Shown: positions 38,251 through 46,882, counted from the stretch's first letter. The stretch: 64,000 nt of DNA from Arthrobacter sp. NicSoilB8 (GCF_019977355.1 NZ_AP024655.1:3410001-3474000), one strand, 5' to 3'. The notes: generated by a model not told the origin, from the sequence alone. Translations and numbers: made by a program.

Positions 38251-39363
38251 TTAGAGGGCGGCGCGCTGCAGCGAGCGGGCGGCGTCGATGGTGGCCTGGC
38301 CCAGCACGCGGCTGCCCTGGTAGAGCACCACCGTCTGGCCGGGGGCCACGCCGCGCAGCGGCTCGGCGAGGGTGACCACGAGTCCGTCCCCGGCCATGAG
38401 GGCGCGGGCGGGCACCGGATCGCCGTGGGCGCGGACCTGGGCGTAGCAGTCGAACTCCGCGCCGGCGGCCACTTCGTCAATGGGCAGGCCCGCCCAGGAG
38501 ACCTTGATGCCGCGGATTTCGTCGATGGCGAGCAGGGCCTCCGGCCCCACCACCACCTTGTTTTCCTTCGGCCGGATCTCCAGCACGAACCGCGGCTTGC
38601 CGTCCGCGGCCGGGGTGCCGAGCTTCAGTCCGCGGCGCTGGCCGACGGTGAAGGCGTTGGCGCCGGGGTGCTCGCCGACCTTCGCCCCGGACTCGTCCAC
38701 GATGTCTCCCGTGGTCATTTCAATCTTTTCGGCGAGCCAGCCGGCGGTGTCGCCGTCGGGGATGAAGCAGATGTCGTGGCTGTCGGGCTTGTTCGCCACC
38801 GAGAGTCCGCGGCGCTCCGCCTCCGCGCGGACCTCGGCCTTGGACGGCGTGTCAGCGAGCGGGAACATCGAGTGCTTGAGCTGTTCGTGGGTCAGCACGC
38901 CGAGAACGTAGCTCTGGTCCTTGGCCCAGTCCGCGGCGCGGTGGAGCTCGGGATTGCCGTCGGCGTCGGTGATGACTTTGGCGTAGTGGCCGGTGCAGAC
39001 GGCGTCGAAGCCCAGGGCGATGGCCTTCTCCAGCAGGGCCGCGAACTTGATCCGCTCGTTGCAGCGCATGCACGGGTTGGGAGTGCGCCCGGCGGCATAT
39101 TCATCGATGAAGTCCTGGACGACGTCCTCCTTGAACCGCTCGGAGAAATCCCAGACGTAGTAAGGGATCCCGAGGATGTCGCAAGCGCGCCAGGCGTCCC
39201 GGGAGTCCTCGATCGTGCAGCAGCCCCGGCTGCCGGTCCGCAGGGTGCCCGGCATGCGGGACAGCGCGAGGTGGACCCCGACGACGTCGTGACCTGCGTC
39301 GACGGCGCGGGCGGCGGCAACGGCGGAATCGACGCCGCCGCTCATGGCTGCAAGAACTCGCAT
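38251..39363 (-). CDS. mnmA: tRNA 2-thiouridine(34) synthase MnmA
   Basis: The 370-residue enzyme adds sulfur to U34 of tRNA-Lys, -Glu and -Gln. It has the PP-loop ATP motif [12 protein letters not shown] at the N-terminus and both catalytic cysteines, in [13 protein letters not shown] (about 98) and [12 protein letters not shown] (about 198). The sulfur donor is a cysteine desulfurase, and iscS lies nearby. The ATG at 39363 has GAGAAAG upstream; an upstream open stretch to 39513 has no coding character. The 298-bp upstream region, shared with the divergent flavoprotein gene, holds a 14-bp direct repeat (39428-39455). Confidence 0.96.
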   Translation of the reverse strand: MRVLAAMSGGVDSAVAAARAVDAGHDVVGVHLALSRMPGTLRTGSRGCCTIEDSRDAWRACDILGIPYYVWDFSERFKEDVVQDFIDEYAAGRTPNPCMRCNERIKFAALLEKAIALGFDAVCTGHYAKVITDADGNPELHRAADWAKDQSYVLGVLTHEQLKHSMFPLADTPSKAEVRAEAERRGLSVANKPDSHDICFIPDGDTAGWLAEKIEMTTGDIVDESGAKVGEHPGANAFTVGQRRGLKLGTPAADGKPRFVLEIRPKENKVVVGPEALLAIDEIRGIKVSWAGLPIDEVAAGAEFDCYAQVRAHGDPVPARALMAGDGLVVTLAEPLRGVAPGQTVVLYQGSRVLGQATIDAARSLQRAAL

Positions 39364-39564
39364 ACTGTCTTTCTCTAGCTTTCGGGGTATCGCCGGCCTG
39401 TGCCGATCCGCGGCCCCAGATAACTGGCACCAAACAAGTGACACCAAACAAGTAGCACTGACCTTGAGGCACATAAGTGACACATAGGCGGCAGTCATCA
39501 GGTCGGATAGCACAAGGCCTGCGGCCCCATTCTATCGCCACGCCGATTCCCCGCCCAAAAACCC

Positions 39565-39613
39565 TTGACCGGCAGCTGCCGGCGACTCTAAAATCAAACG
39601 AAACGATTTTAGA
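39565..39613 (+). promoter_or_regulatory. Promoter with embedded 27-bp operator before the ferredoxin-reductase gene
   Basis: A good promoter is visible: -35 TTGACC (39565-39570), 18-bp spacer and -10 TAAAAT (39589-39594). The -10 lies inside a near-perfect inverted repeat TCTAAAATC-N9-GATTTTAGA (39587-39613). Binding there would block RNA polymerase, so a repressor is expected. The same design occurs at 44116-44163. Confidence 0.72.
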
Positions 39614-39661
39614 CTGATACCTGACTTTCCAGGCGACCGGCACGACGGAGACGAGCGGACC

Positions 39662-40912
39662 ATGGCCAATGAGGACATCGTGATCGTGGGCGGCGGCCTG
39701 GCGGGCGCCACCGCCGCCAAGACCTTGCGCACGGAGGGCTTCTCCGGGCGTATCACCGTGCTCGCCGCGGAGTCCCACCCGCCCTACCTCCGGCCGCCGC
39801 TGTCAAAGGACTACCTGCTGGGCACATCCGGCGAGGACGCCCTGCCGGTGGTACCGGAAGAGTGGTACGGCGCCAACGACGTTGACCTTCGCCCCGGCGC
39901 CCGGGTCACGGAACTGGACCTTGCCGCCCGGGCCGTGGTGCTAGGCGACGGGAGCCGGCTGCGGTTCACGTCCCTGCTGCTCGCGACCGGGGCCAGCCCG
40001 CGCAGCATCCCGCTTCCGGGCAGTGCGCTGGCCGGGGTCAGCACGTTCCGCACGGTAGAGGACAGCCGTCGCCTCCGCGGCGCCCTCGCCGACGGCGGCC
40101 GGAAGGTGGTGATGGTCGGCTCGGGTTGGATCGGGATGGAACTGGCCGCCGCCGCGGCCACCTACGGCAACCCCGTCACCCTGCTGGGGCTCGAAGAGGT
40201 GCCGCTGGCCGGGGCAATCGGACCTGAGCTGGGCGGCTTCTTCCGGTCCCTGCACGAGGCCAACGGCGTGCGCTTCCGGTTGCCGGCCTCCGCGGCGGAA
40301 ATCACGGGCACCTCCGGACGGGTCACCGGCGTCCGCACCGACACCGGCGAAATCCTTCCGGCGGACCTTGTGGTCATCGCCGTGGGGGTGGTTCCGGAGG
40401 TGGGGCTGGCGGAGGCGGCCGGCGTCGGGATCCGCAACGGCATACTCACCGACGCCTCGCTGCGCACCGGGACCCCCGGGATCCTCGCGGCCGGGGACGT
40501 CGCCAATGCCCTGCACCCGTTCACCGGCGAGCACCACCGCAGCGAGCACTGGTCCAATGCCCTCAACGGCGGCAAGGTCGCCGCCCGGGCCATGCTCGGC
40601 CTCGACGCCGTGCTGGACACCATCCCGTACTTCTACACGGACCAGTACGACGTCAGCATGGAGTATTCGGGCTTCCCGTCGCTCGTGGCCGGGCCGCCGG
40701 TGATCCGCGGTTCGCTCGCGGACAAGGAGTTCATCGCGTTCTGGCAGCGCGAGGGCAGCGTGGTGGCCGGGATGAACGTCAACTGGCCCCGCGCCGCGAA
40801 GCCGCAAAAGGCGATCAAGGCGCTGATCGGCGCCCGCGCCGCCATCAGCCCGGATCTTCTCACGGACTCATCGGTACCGCTGGATCAGCTCCTGGACCGG
40901 CTCCCCGGTTAG
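39662..40912 (+). CDS. FAD/NAD-dependent ferredoxin reductase-type flavoprotein
   Basis: The 416-residue protein has the FAD motif IVIVGGGLAGATAA, PPYLRPPLSKDYL, the NAD motif VVMVGSGWIGMELAAAAATYG, the GILAAGDVAN FAD-ribityl motif and a C-terminal reductase domain (GSLADKEFIAFWQREGSVVAGMNV). This is the rhodocoxin/putidaredoxin-reductase class, passing electrons from NAD(P)H to a ferredoxin, often for a P450. No ferredoxin or P450 is adjacent. GGAGA lies upstream of the ATG. The promoter carries an operator shared with the regulator gene at 43278-44084. Confidence 0.88.
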   Translation: MANEDIVIVGGGLAGATAAKTLRTEGFSGRITVLAAESHPPYLRPPLSKDYLLGTSGEDALPVVPEEWYGANDVDLRPGARVTELDLAARAVVLGDGSRLRFTSLLLATGASPRSIPLPGSALAGVSTFRTVEDSRRLRGALADGGRKVVMVGSGWIGMELAAAAATYGNPVTLLGLEEVPLAGAIGPELGGFFRSLHEANGVRFRLPASAAEITGTSGRVTGVRTDTGEILPADLVVIAVGVVPEVGLAEAAGVGIRNGILTDASLRTGTPGILAAGDVANALHPFTGEHHRSEHWSNALNGGKVAARAMLGLDAVLDTIPYFYTDQYDVSMEYSGFPSLVAGPPVIRGSLADKEFIAFWQREGSVVAGMNVNWPRAAKPQKAIKALIGARAAISPDLLTDSSVPLDQLLDRLPG

Positions 40913-40920
40913 CTCCTCGA

Positions 40921-42165
40921 TCAGCTCCCTGCGGACGGGGCCTGACGCGCAGATTCACGGGCGACGGTGCCCGCGGTCTGGATGCTGGATTCATGCCCCG
41001 CCATGCCGGCCTGGCGGGCCCGCGCGTAGGCGCCCGGCAGCGCGGCGAGCAGGGCATCGACGTCGGCGTCGGTCGAGGAATGCCCGAGGGTGAAGCGCTG
41101 CGCACCCCTCGCAGTGTCCTCGTCCAGGCCCATGGCCAGCAGCACATGGGAGGGCCTCGGAACCCCTGCCGTGCAGGCGGAACCCGTGGAGGATTCGACG
41201 CCGGCCAGGTCCAGCAGGAACAGCAGCGAGTCGCCCTCGCAGCCGGGGAAGGTGAAATGCGCATTGCCCGGCAGCCGCCCGGCGCCCGGGGCGCCCCGCA
41301 GCACGGCCTCGGGTACAGCCTCCCGGACACCCCCGATCAGCCGGTCGCGCAAGGCCGCGATCCGTGCGGCTTCCTGGCCGAGCCGGCCCACAACTGCCTC
41401 GGCGGCGGCGGCGAAGGCGGCGATGGAGGCGGTATCCAGGGTGCCGGACCGCACGTCCCGCTCCTGGCCGCCGCCGTGCTGCACCGGCGTCAGCTTGACC
41501 GCCCGCCCCAGAAGCAGCGCACCGACGCCCACGGGCGCGCCGATCTTGTGGCCGGAGATGGACATGGCGTCCAACCCGCTGGCACGGAAGTCCACGGGGA
41601 CCGATCCAAATGCCTGGACGGCGTCCGAGTGCACAGGCACGCCGGCACGGTGGGCCAGCTCCACGATTTTGGCGATCGGCTGAATGCTGCCGACCTCGTT
41701 GTTGGCCCACATGACGGTCACCAGGGCGATCGAGGCCGGGTCCCTGGACAGTTCGGCCTCCAGAGCGGCCAGGTCCACGACGCCGTCGGCGTCGACGGGC
41801 AGCCAGCAGACGTCGGCCCCCTCGTGCCGCTCCAGCCATTCGACCGTGTCGAGGACCGCATGGTGTTCGACGCTGGAGCACAGGATGCGGGTACGGGACG
41901 GGTCCTGAGCGCGCCGGGCCCAGTACAGCCCCTTGACGGCAAGGTTGTCCGCTTCCGTGCCGCCGGAGGTGAAGATGACCTCGGAGGGATGGGCCCCCGC
42001 CGAGGCTGCCAGGGCTTCGCGGGCGTCCTCCACGACGCGCCGCGCCCGGCGGCCCGAGCCGTGCAGCGAGGAGGGGTTGCCGGTCCGGGCAAGCTCGCGT
42101 GTCATTGCAGCCAGCGCCTCCGGGGCGAGGGTGGTGGTGGCGGCATGATCGAGGTAGGCAGGCAC
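40921..42165 (-). CDS. iscS: Cysteine desulfurase
   Basis: The 414-residue PLP enzyme converts cysteine to alanine plus enzyme-bound sulfur for Fe-S clusters and tRNA thiolation. It has [10 protein letters not shown] at the N-terminus, SSVEHHAVL, the PLP lysine in [10 protein letters not shown] (about 206) and the persulfide cysteine in [15 protein letters not shown] (about 330). A C-terminal tail ([23 protein letters not shown]) exceeds the core. Start is GTG, six bases after TAGAAT on the minus strand and without a Shine-Dalgarno sequence. mnmA, a known sulfur recipient, lies close by. It is convergent with the flavoprotein gene. Confidence 0.94.
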   Translation of the reverse strand: MPAYLDHAATTTLAPEALAAMTRELARTGNPSSLHGSGRRARRVVEDAREALAASAGAHPSEVIFTSGGTEADNLAVKGLYWARRAQDPSRTRILCSSVEHHAVLDTVEWLERHEGADVCWLPVDADGVVDLAALEAELSRDPASIALVTVMWANNEVGSIQPIAKIVELAHRAGVPVHSDAVQAFGSVPVDFRASGLDAMSISGHKIGAPVGVGALLLGRAVKLTPVQHGGGQERDVRSGTLDTASIAAFAAAAEAVVGRLGQEAARIAALRDRLIGGVREAVPEAVLRGAPGAGRLPGNAHFTFPGCEGDSLLFLLDLAGVESSTGSACTAGVPRPSHVLLAMGLDEDTARGAQRFTLGHSSTDADVDALLAALPGAYARARQAGMAGHESSIQTAGTVARESARQAPSAGS

Positions 42166-42171
42166 AGCCCA

Positions 42172-42177
42172 ATTCTA
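42172..42177 (-). promoter_or_regulatory. -10 box of likely leaderless iscS promoter
   Basis: TAGAAT on the minus strand, then six bases, then the GTG start of iscS. Confidence 0.55.
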
Positions 42178-42245
42178 CCTGTGGCCACCCCTGCATTCCT
42201 GCGGCGGCAACGGGCGGAGGCACAGGGCAGAACACCGCTAAGTGC

Positions 42246-42293
42246 ACCGGGAAGGGCACCGGGAAGGGCACCGGGAAGGGCATCAGGCAGGGC
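42246..42293 (+). repeat. 12-bp tandem repeat upstream of the EamA gene
   Basis: Three perfect copies of ACCGGGAAGGGC and a diverged fourth lie in the region between iscS and the EamA-type gene, ending 12 bp before the likely -10 box of the latter. Confidence 0.8.
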
Positions 42294-42305
42294 GCCGGGC
42301 TGGTG

Positions 42306-42311
42306 TAGATT
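42306..42311 (+). promoter_or_regulatory. -10 box of likely leaderless EamA-gene promoter
   Basis: TAGATT is followed by exactly six bases and the GTG start codon at 42318. Confidence 0.55.
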
Positions 42312-42317
42312 CAGGCG

Positions 42318-43241
42318 GTGAAAGCGTCCCTCTATCTTGTGCTGGCGACCTTGTTCTGGTCCGGCAACCTTGTCATCGGCCAGGCCGCGGCCACCTCAAT
42401 GACGCCTCTGGAACTGACGTTCTGGCGCTGGACCCTGGCCGCCGTGCCGTTGCTGCTCCTGGCCCACTTTTTCGAGAAGCCGGACTGGCGCGCGGTGCTG
42501 CGCCGCTGGCCCGCGCTCCTGGCACTGAGCGCCCTGGGCATGATCGGTTACACGCTGCTGCTCTATGGCGCACTCGGGTACACGTCCGCGCTGAACGCTT
42601 CCCTCATTACTGCCGCCAACCCGGCGCTGATCATGGTGATGGCGATCGTCCTGCTCGGGGAGCGGACAACGCGCCTGGGCTGGCTCGGCATTGGCCTCGG
42701 ACTGCTGGGCGTGCTGCTCGTACTGACCAGGGGCGAAGTGGCCCGGGTGTTCAGCCTCTCCATCAACACCGGCGAGCTCATGATGACCGGCGCGATCACT
42801 GTCTGGGGTTTCTACACGATCCTTGCCCGCCGGCTGGATGTGCCGGCCATCTCGGCCACGGCCGTGCAGGTGGTGTTTGCGACCATTATGCTGGCGCCCT
42901 TCGCGCTCGCCTTCAACGTCCGGTTTCCCGGCACCGCGGCCGAGGGCTGGTCGCTGGCGTACATCGTCGTGTTCCCCTCCCTTTGTTCCTATCTCTTCTG
43001 GAACCTGGCGTTGAAGACCACCGCGCCGGGGACCGCGGGGAACTACCTGAACCTTGTGGTGGTCTTCACGGCCATCATTACGGTGGTGCTGGGGACGCCG
43101 CTCAGCCTGGTGCAGATCGTTGGAGGGTTCATGGTGATTGCGGGAGTCCTGCTGACCGGGACCAGGGGCCAGCGCGGGCCTGCAGCACGGACTACCGCAA
43201 CGGCAGGGCCCGGCGGGGCTGATAACCGAAGCCCCGCGTAG
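42318..43241 (+). CDS. EamA/DMT-family exporter
   Basis: The 307-residue protein has ten predicted membrane helices in two EamA repeats. The first begins LYLVLATLFWSGNLVIGQAA and contains ALGYTSALNASLITAANPALIMVMAIVLLGE; the second begins MMTGAITVWGFYTILARRL and contains VFPSLCSYLFWNLALKTTAPGTAGNYLNLVVVFTAIITVVLG. Members export amino acids and other small metabolites; the substrate cannot be told from sequence. The GTG start has a -10-like box six bases upstream and no clear ribosome site. Confidence 0.9.
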   Translation: MKASLYLVLATLFWSGNLVIGQAAATSMTPLELTFWRWTLAAVPLLLLAHFFEKPDWRAVLRRWPALLALSALGMIGYTLLLYGALGYTSALNASLITAANPALIMVMAIVLLGERTTRLGWLGIGLGLLGVLLVLTRGEVARVFSLSINTGELMMTGAITVWGFYTILARRLDVPAISATAVQVVFATIMLAPFALAFNVRFPGTAAEGWSLAYIVVFPSLCSYLFWNLALKTTAPGTAGNYLNLVVVFTAIITVVLGTPLSLVQIVGGFMVIAGVLLTGTRGQRGPAARTTATAGPGGADNRSPA

Positions 43242-43277
43242 CCGGGACCCGTCTATCGGGTACACCGGGCGGCCCGG

Positions 43278-44084
43278 TCACGCAGGCAGCCCGGGTCGCA
43301 TGGGCAGGATCCGGGCACAGCACTGGCCGGGCCGGGCACTCCCCCGCTCCCTGAGCTCCTCGATGGCGAGCGCTTCCACCCGCCCGGGGTCGACCCCCAA
43401 GGCCGCGGAGGCCCCGCCGAGGAAGGCGCCGTTCATGGCACAGACCACGTCCGCGTGGCCTGCAGCGAGGCGATGGAACGGGCAGTTCAACAGCAGCAGG
43501 CCCCCGGCGCCGTCGTCCGCCGGACAGTAGCCCTGCCCCGCCAGGAACGCCGCGAAAGGTTCGGCGCTGCCGGGAACGGCGGCGGTTTCCGGCGTCCCGC
43601 CGGTTCCTGTGGACGGGCGCTCAGTGGCCCCATTTTCCGCCCCGGCCGTCCCGCCGGCTGACGCTTCGGCGGCTGACAGCCCCTTGGCGCGGGCGGCCTG
43701 GAGCAGCGCATCCCGGGGCGATCCGCCGTCGTTGGTTGCGGCTTCGATCGCGGAGACCAACAGTTCGGCGGCGAGATCGTAGTGGCGGTCGGGGACCGAG
43801 GCCGCCACCTCGTCCACGGCGGCCCGGTACAGCTTGGCCGGGCGCCCGGAGCCGGGGCCCTCCCGTCCCCCAAGCTTGCGGAACTCCACCGCAAGCAGCC
43901 CGTCCTTCACGAGCCGGTCCAGATGGAAAGAGGCCGTGCTCCTCGCCAAACCAAGCGCCCCGGCAGCGTCGTCCCGGCCGACGGCGTCCGATGCTGAGGC
44001 AACGAAGTCAAACAGCTTCCTGCGGTTCTCATCCCCCAGGGACGCGAGCGCCGCAAGCCTGCGGTTCCACGCAAGTTTGGTCAT
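43278..44084 (-). CDS. ArsR/SufR-like HTH regulator with C-terminal cysteine cluster
   Basis: The 268-residue protein has an N-terminal winged helix (LASLGDENRRKLFDFVASA, RSTASFHLDRLVKDGLLAVEFRKLGG) and a helical middle. A low-complexity Ala/Gly/Thr linker (about 140-180) leads to a cysteine-rich end: GYC-X13-CPFHRLAAGHADVVC, then QCCARI. Cysteines with roughly 13-residue spacing after a winged helix recall SufR, an Fe-S-sensing repressor. The gene is divergent from a DoxX-like gene with an operator between. The ATG is six bases after TATCCT with no Shine-Dalgarno sequence, and an operator half-site (44099-44107) touches this promoter, suggesting autoregulation. Cluster binding is inferred, not shown. 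Confidence 0.75.
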   Translation of the reverse strand: MTKLAWNRRLAALASLGDENRRKLFDFVASASDAVGRDDAAGALGLARSTASFHLDRLVKDGLLAVEFRKLGGREGPGSGRPAKLYRAAVDEVAASVPDRHYDLAAELLVSAIEAATNDGGSPRDALLQAARAKGLSAAEASAGGTAGAENGATERPSTGTGGTPETAAVPGSAEPFAAFLAGQGYCPADDGAGGLLLLNCPFHRLAAGHADVVCAMNGAFLGGASAALGVDPGRVEALAIEELRERGSARPGQCCARILPMRPGLPA

Positions 44085-44090
44085 GAAGCA

Positions 44091-44096
44091 AGGATA
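44091..44096 (-). promoter_or_regulatory. -10 box of likely leaderless regulator promoter
   Basis: TATCCT on the minus strand is followed by six bases and the ATG at 44084. The half-site TCTAAAAAC (44099-44107, plus strand) lies directly upstream, within the expected polymerase footprint. Confidence 0.5.
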
Positions 44097-44115
44097 TCTC
44101 TAAAAACAAGAATCA

Positions 44116-44163
44116 TTGCTTAATCCTCCCGGGGATTCTAAAATCAGAATATCCAACTTTAGA
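44116..44163 (+). promoter_or_regulatory. Promoter with embedded 27-bp operator before the DoxX-like gene
   Basis: -35 TTGCTT (44116-44121), 17-bp spacer and -10 TAAAAT (44139-44144). The -10 is inside TCTAAAATC-N9-AACTTTAGA (44137-44163), the same length and left half as the operator at 39587-39613. The right half overlaps the Shine-Dalgarno sequence AGAAGGAG. Confidence 0.72.
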
Positions 44164-44174
44164 AGGAGCATGTC

Positions 44175-44624
44175 ATGAAAGCTTCCCCAATCCTCGCGAC
44201 TCCGGCACGGCACCTCGAGGCGGACCGGCACCGCCAGGCCTTCCTGTTGCTGCGGACTGTCTTTACGGTCGCGCCGATTCTTTTCGGTCTGGACAAGTTC
44301 ACCAACCTGTTGACCGACTGGACCGTGTACCTGGCCCCCGCGGTGACCTCGGTAGTCCCGCTGCCGGCCCAGACCATCATGTACATCGTGGGCGGGGTGG
44401 AAATCCTCGCCGGCGTGCTGGTGGCCCTGCGCCCCCGCTTCGGGTCGGCGCTGGTGGCCCTCTGGCTGCTGGGCATCATCGTCAACCTGATCGTCCTCGG
44501 CAGCTTCTATGACGTCGCGCTGCGGGACTTCGGGCTGCTCGTGGGCGCCCTGGCGCTGAACAGGCTGTCCCCGCGCAAATCAGCAAAGGCCCCAGGGACC
44601 TCGCAGGACTCGGCCACCGCGTAG
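44175..44624 (+). CDS. DoxX-like small membrane protein
   Basis: The 149-residue protein has about four membrane helices: AFLLLRTVFTVAPILFGLDKF, the APAVTSVVPLPAQTIMYIVGG region, VEILAGVLVALRPRFG and ALVALWLLGIIVNLIVLG. The N-terminal RTVFTVAPILFGLDKF resembles DoxX-type proteins, some of which work in redox or thiol-stress complexes. AGAAGGAG precedes the ATG by six bases. It is divergent from the SufR-like regulator and shares its operator region. Confidence 0.75.
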   Translation: MKASPILATPARHLEADRHRQAFLLLRTVFTVAPILFGLDKFTNLLTDWTVYLAPAVTSVVPLPAQTIMYIVGGVEILAGVLVALRPRFGSALVALWLLGIIVNLIVLGSFYDVALRDFGLLVGALALNRLSPRKSAKAPGTSQDSATA

Positions 44625-44643
44625 GCCGCTACGGCGGCCCGCC

Positions 44644-44762
44644 AAACAGGACCGCTAAACAGGACCGCTAAACAGGACCGCTAAACAGGACCGCTAAACA
44701 GGGCCGCTGGGACAGGGCCGCTGGACAGGGCCGCTGGGACAGGGCTGCTGGACAGGGTCGCT
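44644..44762. repeat. 13-14-bp intergenic tandem repeat, about nine copies
   Basis: Five copies of AAACAGGACCGCT or a one-base variant are followed by four diverged copies such as GGACAGGGCCGCT. The array fills most of the gap between the convergent DoxX-like and lipid-kinase genes, with no reading frame of its own. Confidence 0.9.
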
Positions 44763-44786
44763 ACGCAACGCCGGCACACAAGGCCG

Positions 44787-45743
44787 CTAGGCGAGGACGC
44801 GGACGGCCCGCGGGACCACCTCGATGGTCAGGGGAAGCGCCCCGATCCGCTCGCCGTCGGCGTAGGCCACAATGTTGCCGGCCGCGAGTTCCACGCGGCG
44901 GACCCTGCGCAGCTCCACGGCGGGATGGTCCACGTGCCTGCCGGAAAACACTTTCGGGAACACAGCCAGCAGCCCGGCCCGGGACACCCTGCTGACAATG
45001 AACAGGTCCAGGAGGCCGTCGTCGAGGACGGCCTCCGGGGCGATCCTCATCCCTCCGCCAATCGACTGTCCGTTGGCGACGGAAATCAGCATGGCGCCCT
45101 GCTGCCAGCGCTGGCCGTCGGCCGTCACCGTGTAGCTGATGGCCCGGAACGAGACCAGTTCGCGGAGCATGGCGAGCTGGTAGCGGATCTTGCCTCGCGG
45201 CCAGCGCCAGGCATTGGCCCGCTCATTGACGGCGGCATCGAAGCCGGTCGAAACCACGCCGGCGAACCAGCGGGAGGTTCCCCCGGCGGTAATCCGTCCG
45301 GCGTCGATCATCCGGCCGCCTCCTGCCAGGGATTCCAGCACCTGTTCGCAGGCGGCCGGGAGGTTGTGCCGCGGCAGGCCCAGTGCCCGGGCCATATCGT
45401 TGCCCGTTCCGGTGGGAATGATGCCCAGCGGAATCCGGCTGGGATCCTTGTCACCGGCGTACCCTGCGCCGGCTCGTGTTTTGCCTGCAATGCCGCCCCC
45501 GGCACTCCCCCCGGCGAGCGCATTGAGGCCGAGGTGGACCATGCCGTCACCGCCCACCACCACCAGGGCGTCCACGCCCGATTCCAGTACTCGGTCAACG
45601 GCCTGAGCCAGCCCGGCATAGCTGTCCTCGCACAGCAACAGCACCTCCGCTCCGGCGGCCCGGAAGTGCGCCGCCGCATCCTTCCCGGCATCCCGCGCCC
45701 GGCCAAAGGATGCGCGCGGATTGACGGCGACGGCGATCATCAT
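44787..45743 (-). CDS. Diacylglycerol/lipid kinase family protein
   Basis: The 318-residue protein matches the DagK/YegS fold: IAVAVNPRASFGRA, the nucleotide-binding VVVGGDGMVHLGLNAL, IPLGIIPTGTGNDMARALGLP, and C-terminal DDGLLDLFIVSRVSRAGLLAVFPKVFSG and YADGERIGALPLTIEVVPRAV. Such enzymes phosphorylate diacylglycerol or related lipids at the membrane. I start at the ATG at 45743, seven bases after CATAAT and without a ribosome site. The frame stays open to 45998 but the extra part does not resemble the family. Confidence 0.88.
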   Translation of the reverse strand: MMIAVAVNPRASFGRARDAGKDAAAHFRAAGAEVLLLCEDSYAGLAQAVDRVLESGVDALVVVGGDGMVHLGLNALAGGSAGGGIAGKTRAGAGYAGDKDPSRIPLGIIPTGTGNDMARALGLPRHNLPAACEQVLESLAGGGRMIDAGRITAGGTSRWFAGVVSTGFDAAVNERANAWRWPRGKIRYQLAMLRELVSFRAISYTVTADGQRWQQGAMLISVANGQSIGGGMRIAPEAVLDDGLLDLFIVSRVSRAGLLAVFPKVFSGRHVDHPAVELRRVRRVELAAGNIVAYADGERIGALPLTIEVVPRAVRVLA

Positions 45744-45884
45744 GCGCTGAATTATGCCAGCCGACGGGAACCATCCCGGTACGCGCGCTCGTTCTTCTTC
45801 CAGCCGGTTAAACTGGCCACGCCGGGCGCGCGCGAACGGTCCGGCCGTCGCAACGCCGGCACCATCAACGAAAAGGATTTCTGT

Positions 45885-46871
45885 TTGACGCAGGGCAGCA
45901 GCTCGCATTACCAAGTCCTCAGGATCCCCGTGACGGCGACAGAGAAGGACATCAAAGTGGCGTACCGGAAAGCCGCCCGGCTCGCCCACCCGGACCACGG
46001 CGGCGATCCTGCGGCGTTCCGGCGTGTCACCCTCGCCTACGAGACACTCATCGACGCCAAACGACGCGCGGACTACGACCGTTCCTACGGCAGCACACCC
46101 GGCGGCGCCTATTCATCCCCCGCCGAGGACGAAGGCGCCCATTTCGACGCCCCGGCCGCCGGCAGCCGGGCCTCAGCCAACGTGCGCCGCCCGAACACGC
46201 CGCGGAATACCGCAGCGGACGCGCCGGTCTATAGTCCCCCCTTCGAACAGTTTCGTGAAGGTGCCGCGGTGCCGCTGATTCCCGTGGACGTGGCACGGCA
46301 GCAGGTCCACGGCATGCCCCGCAAGCGCGGGATCTTCGGAGCCGAGGCCCGGATCCAGCGCGAGATGCGCACCGTGCAGCTCATCAGCCGGCAGATACTG
46401 ACGGCAATCCCCGCGGCGCGCCTCATCAACGGACTGCAGTCCCCGGCTGACAACAGCCACATCGACCACGCCCTCCTTGCCGGCTACCGGCTCGCAATCA
46501 TCGGTTCCATGCTGCTGCCGCCGGGCGCCTATGCGTGGAACGGCAGCACCTTGACCCACGGTGGACGGTCCGTGGCCCCGCCCCAGCTGGGCCACGTTGT
46601 GCGTCGGATGCAGGACATCTTCCCCGAACTCAATGTCACCGGCTGGATTGTCGTCCACAGCACGGACGGAAATCTGCACCAGCCGGTCATTGACCGGCAC
46701 CGCCGCTCGCCCGGCGGCCTGGGCGGCGGCTACGGGGAAAACTCCGGACTTGTCGAGGTGGTCAACGCCGCGGGCCTGGTCCGCGGCCTCAAGCAGTTCC
46801 TCAGCTCGGGGCCGGCCCCCAACACCGTCAACGTTCCCGTGCTGGCCAGGCTGCTGCGCGGAATGCACTAG
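45885..46871 (+). CDS. J-domain protein with uncharacterised C-terminal region
   Basis: The 328-residue protein starts with a J-domain (SHYQVLRIPVTATEKDIKVAYRKAARLAHPDHGGDPAAFRRV), including the HPD tripeptide that stimulates DnaK. A low-complexity linker (about 70-125) is followed by a compact region with AEARIQREMRTVQLISRQILTAIPAARLINGLQ, RLAIIGSMLLPPGAYAWNG and LNVTGWIVVHST. There is no zinc-finger or DnaJ C-terminal domain, so it is not the general chaperone. I do not recognise the C-terminal part. Start TTG at 45885 is chosen because AAAAGGA lies upstream and translation immediately enters the J-domain. Confidence 0.75.
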   Translation: MTQGSSSHYQVLRIPVTATEKDIKVAYRKAARLAHPDHGGDPAAFRRVTLAYETLIDAKRRADYDRSYGSTPGGAYSSPAEDEGAHFDAPAAGSRASANVRRPNTPRNTAADAPVYSPPFEQFREGAAVPLIPVDVARQQVHGMPRKRGIFGAEARIQREMRTVQLISRQILTAIPAARLINGLQSPADNSHIDHALLAGYRLAIIGSMLLPPGAYAWNGSTLTHGGRSVAPPQLGHVVRRMQDIFPELNVTGWIVVHSTDGNLHQPVIDRHRRSPGGLGGGYGENSGLVEVVNAAGLVRGLKQFLSSGPAPNTVNVPVLARLLRGMH

Positions 46872-46882
46872 GCATATCTGGC

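Noticed and set aside
39428..39455. Pair of 14-bp direct repeats (CACCAAACAAGT core) upstream of mnmA as an operator
   Set aside because: They may be regulatory, but with only two copies, no symmetry and no second site elsewhere in the window, there is too little support.
44925..45884. A long in-frame extension upstream of the J-domain gene
   Set aside because: It runs antisense through the lipid-kinase gene; the J-domain begins right after the TTG at 45885, which has a ribosome site.
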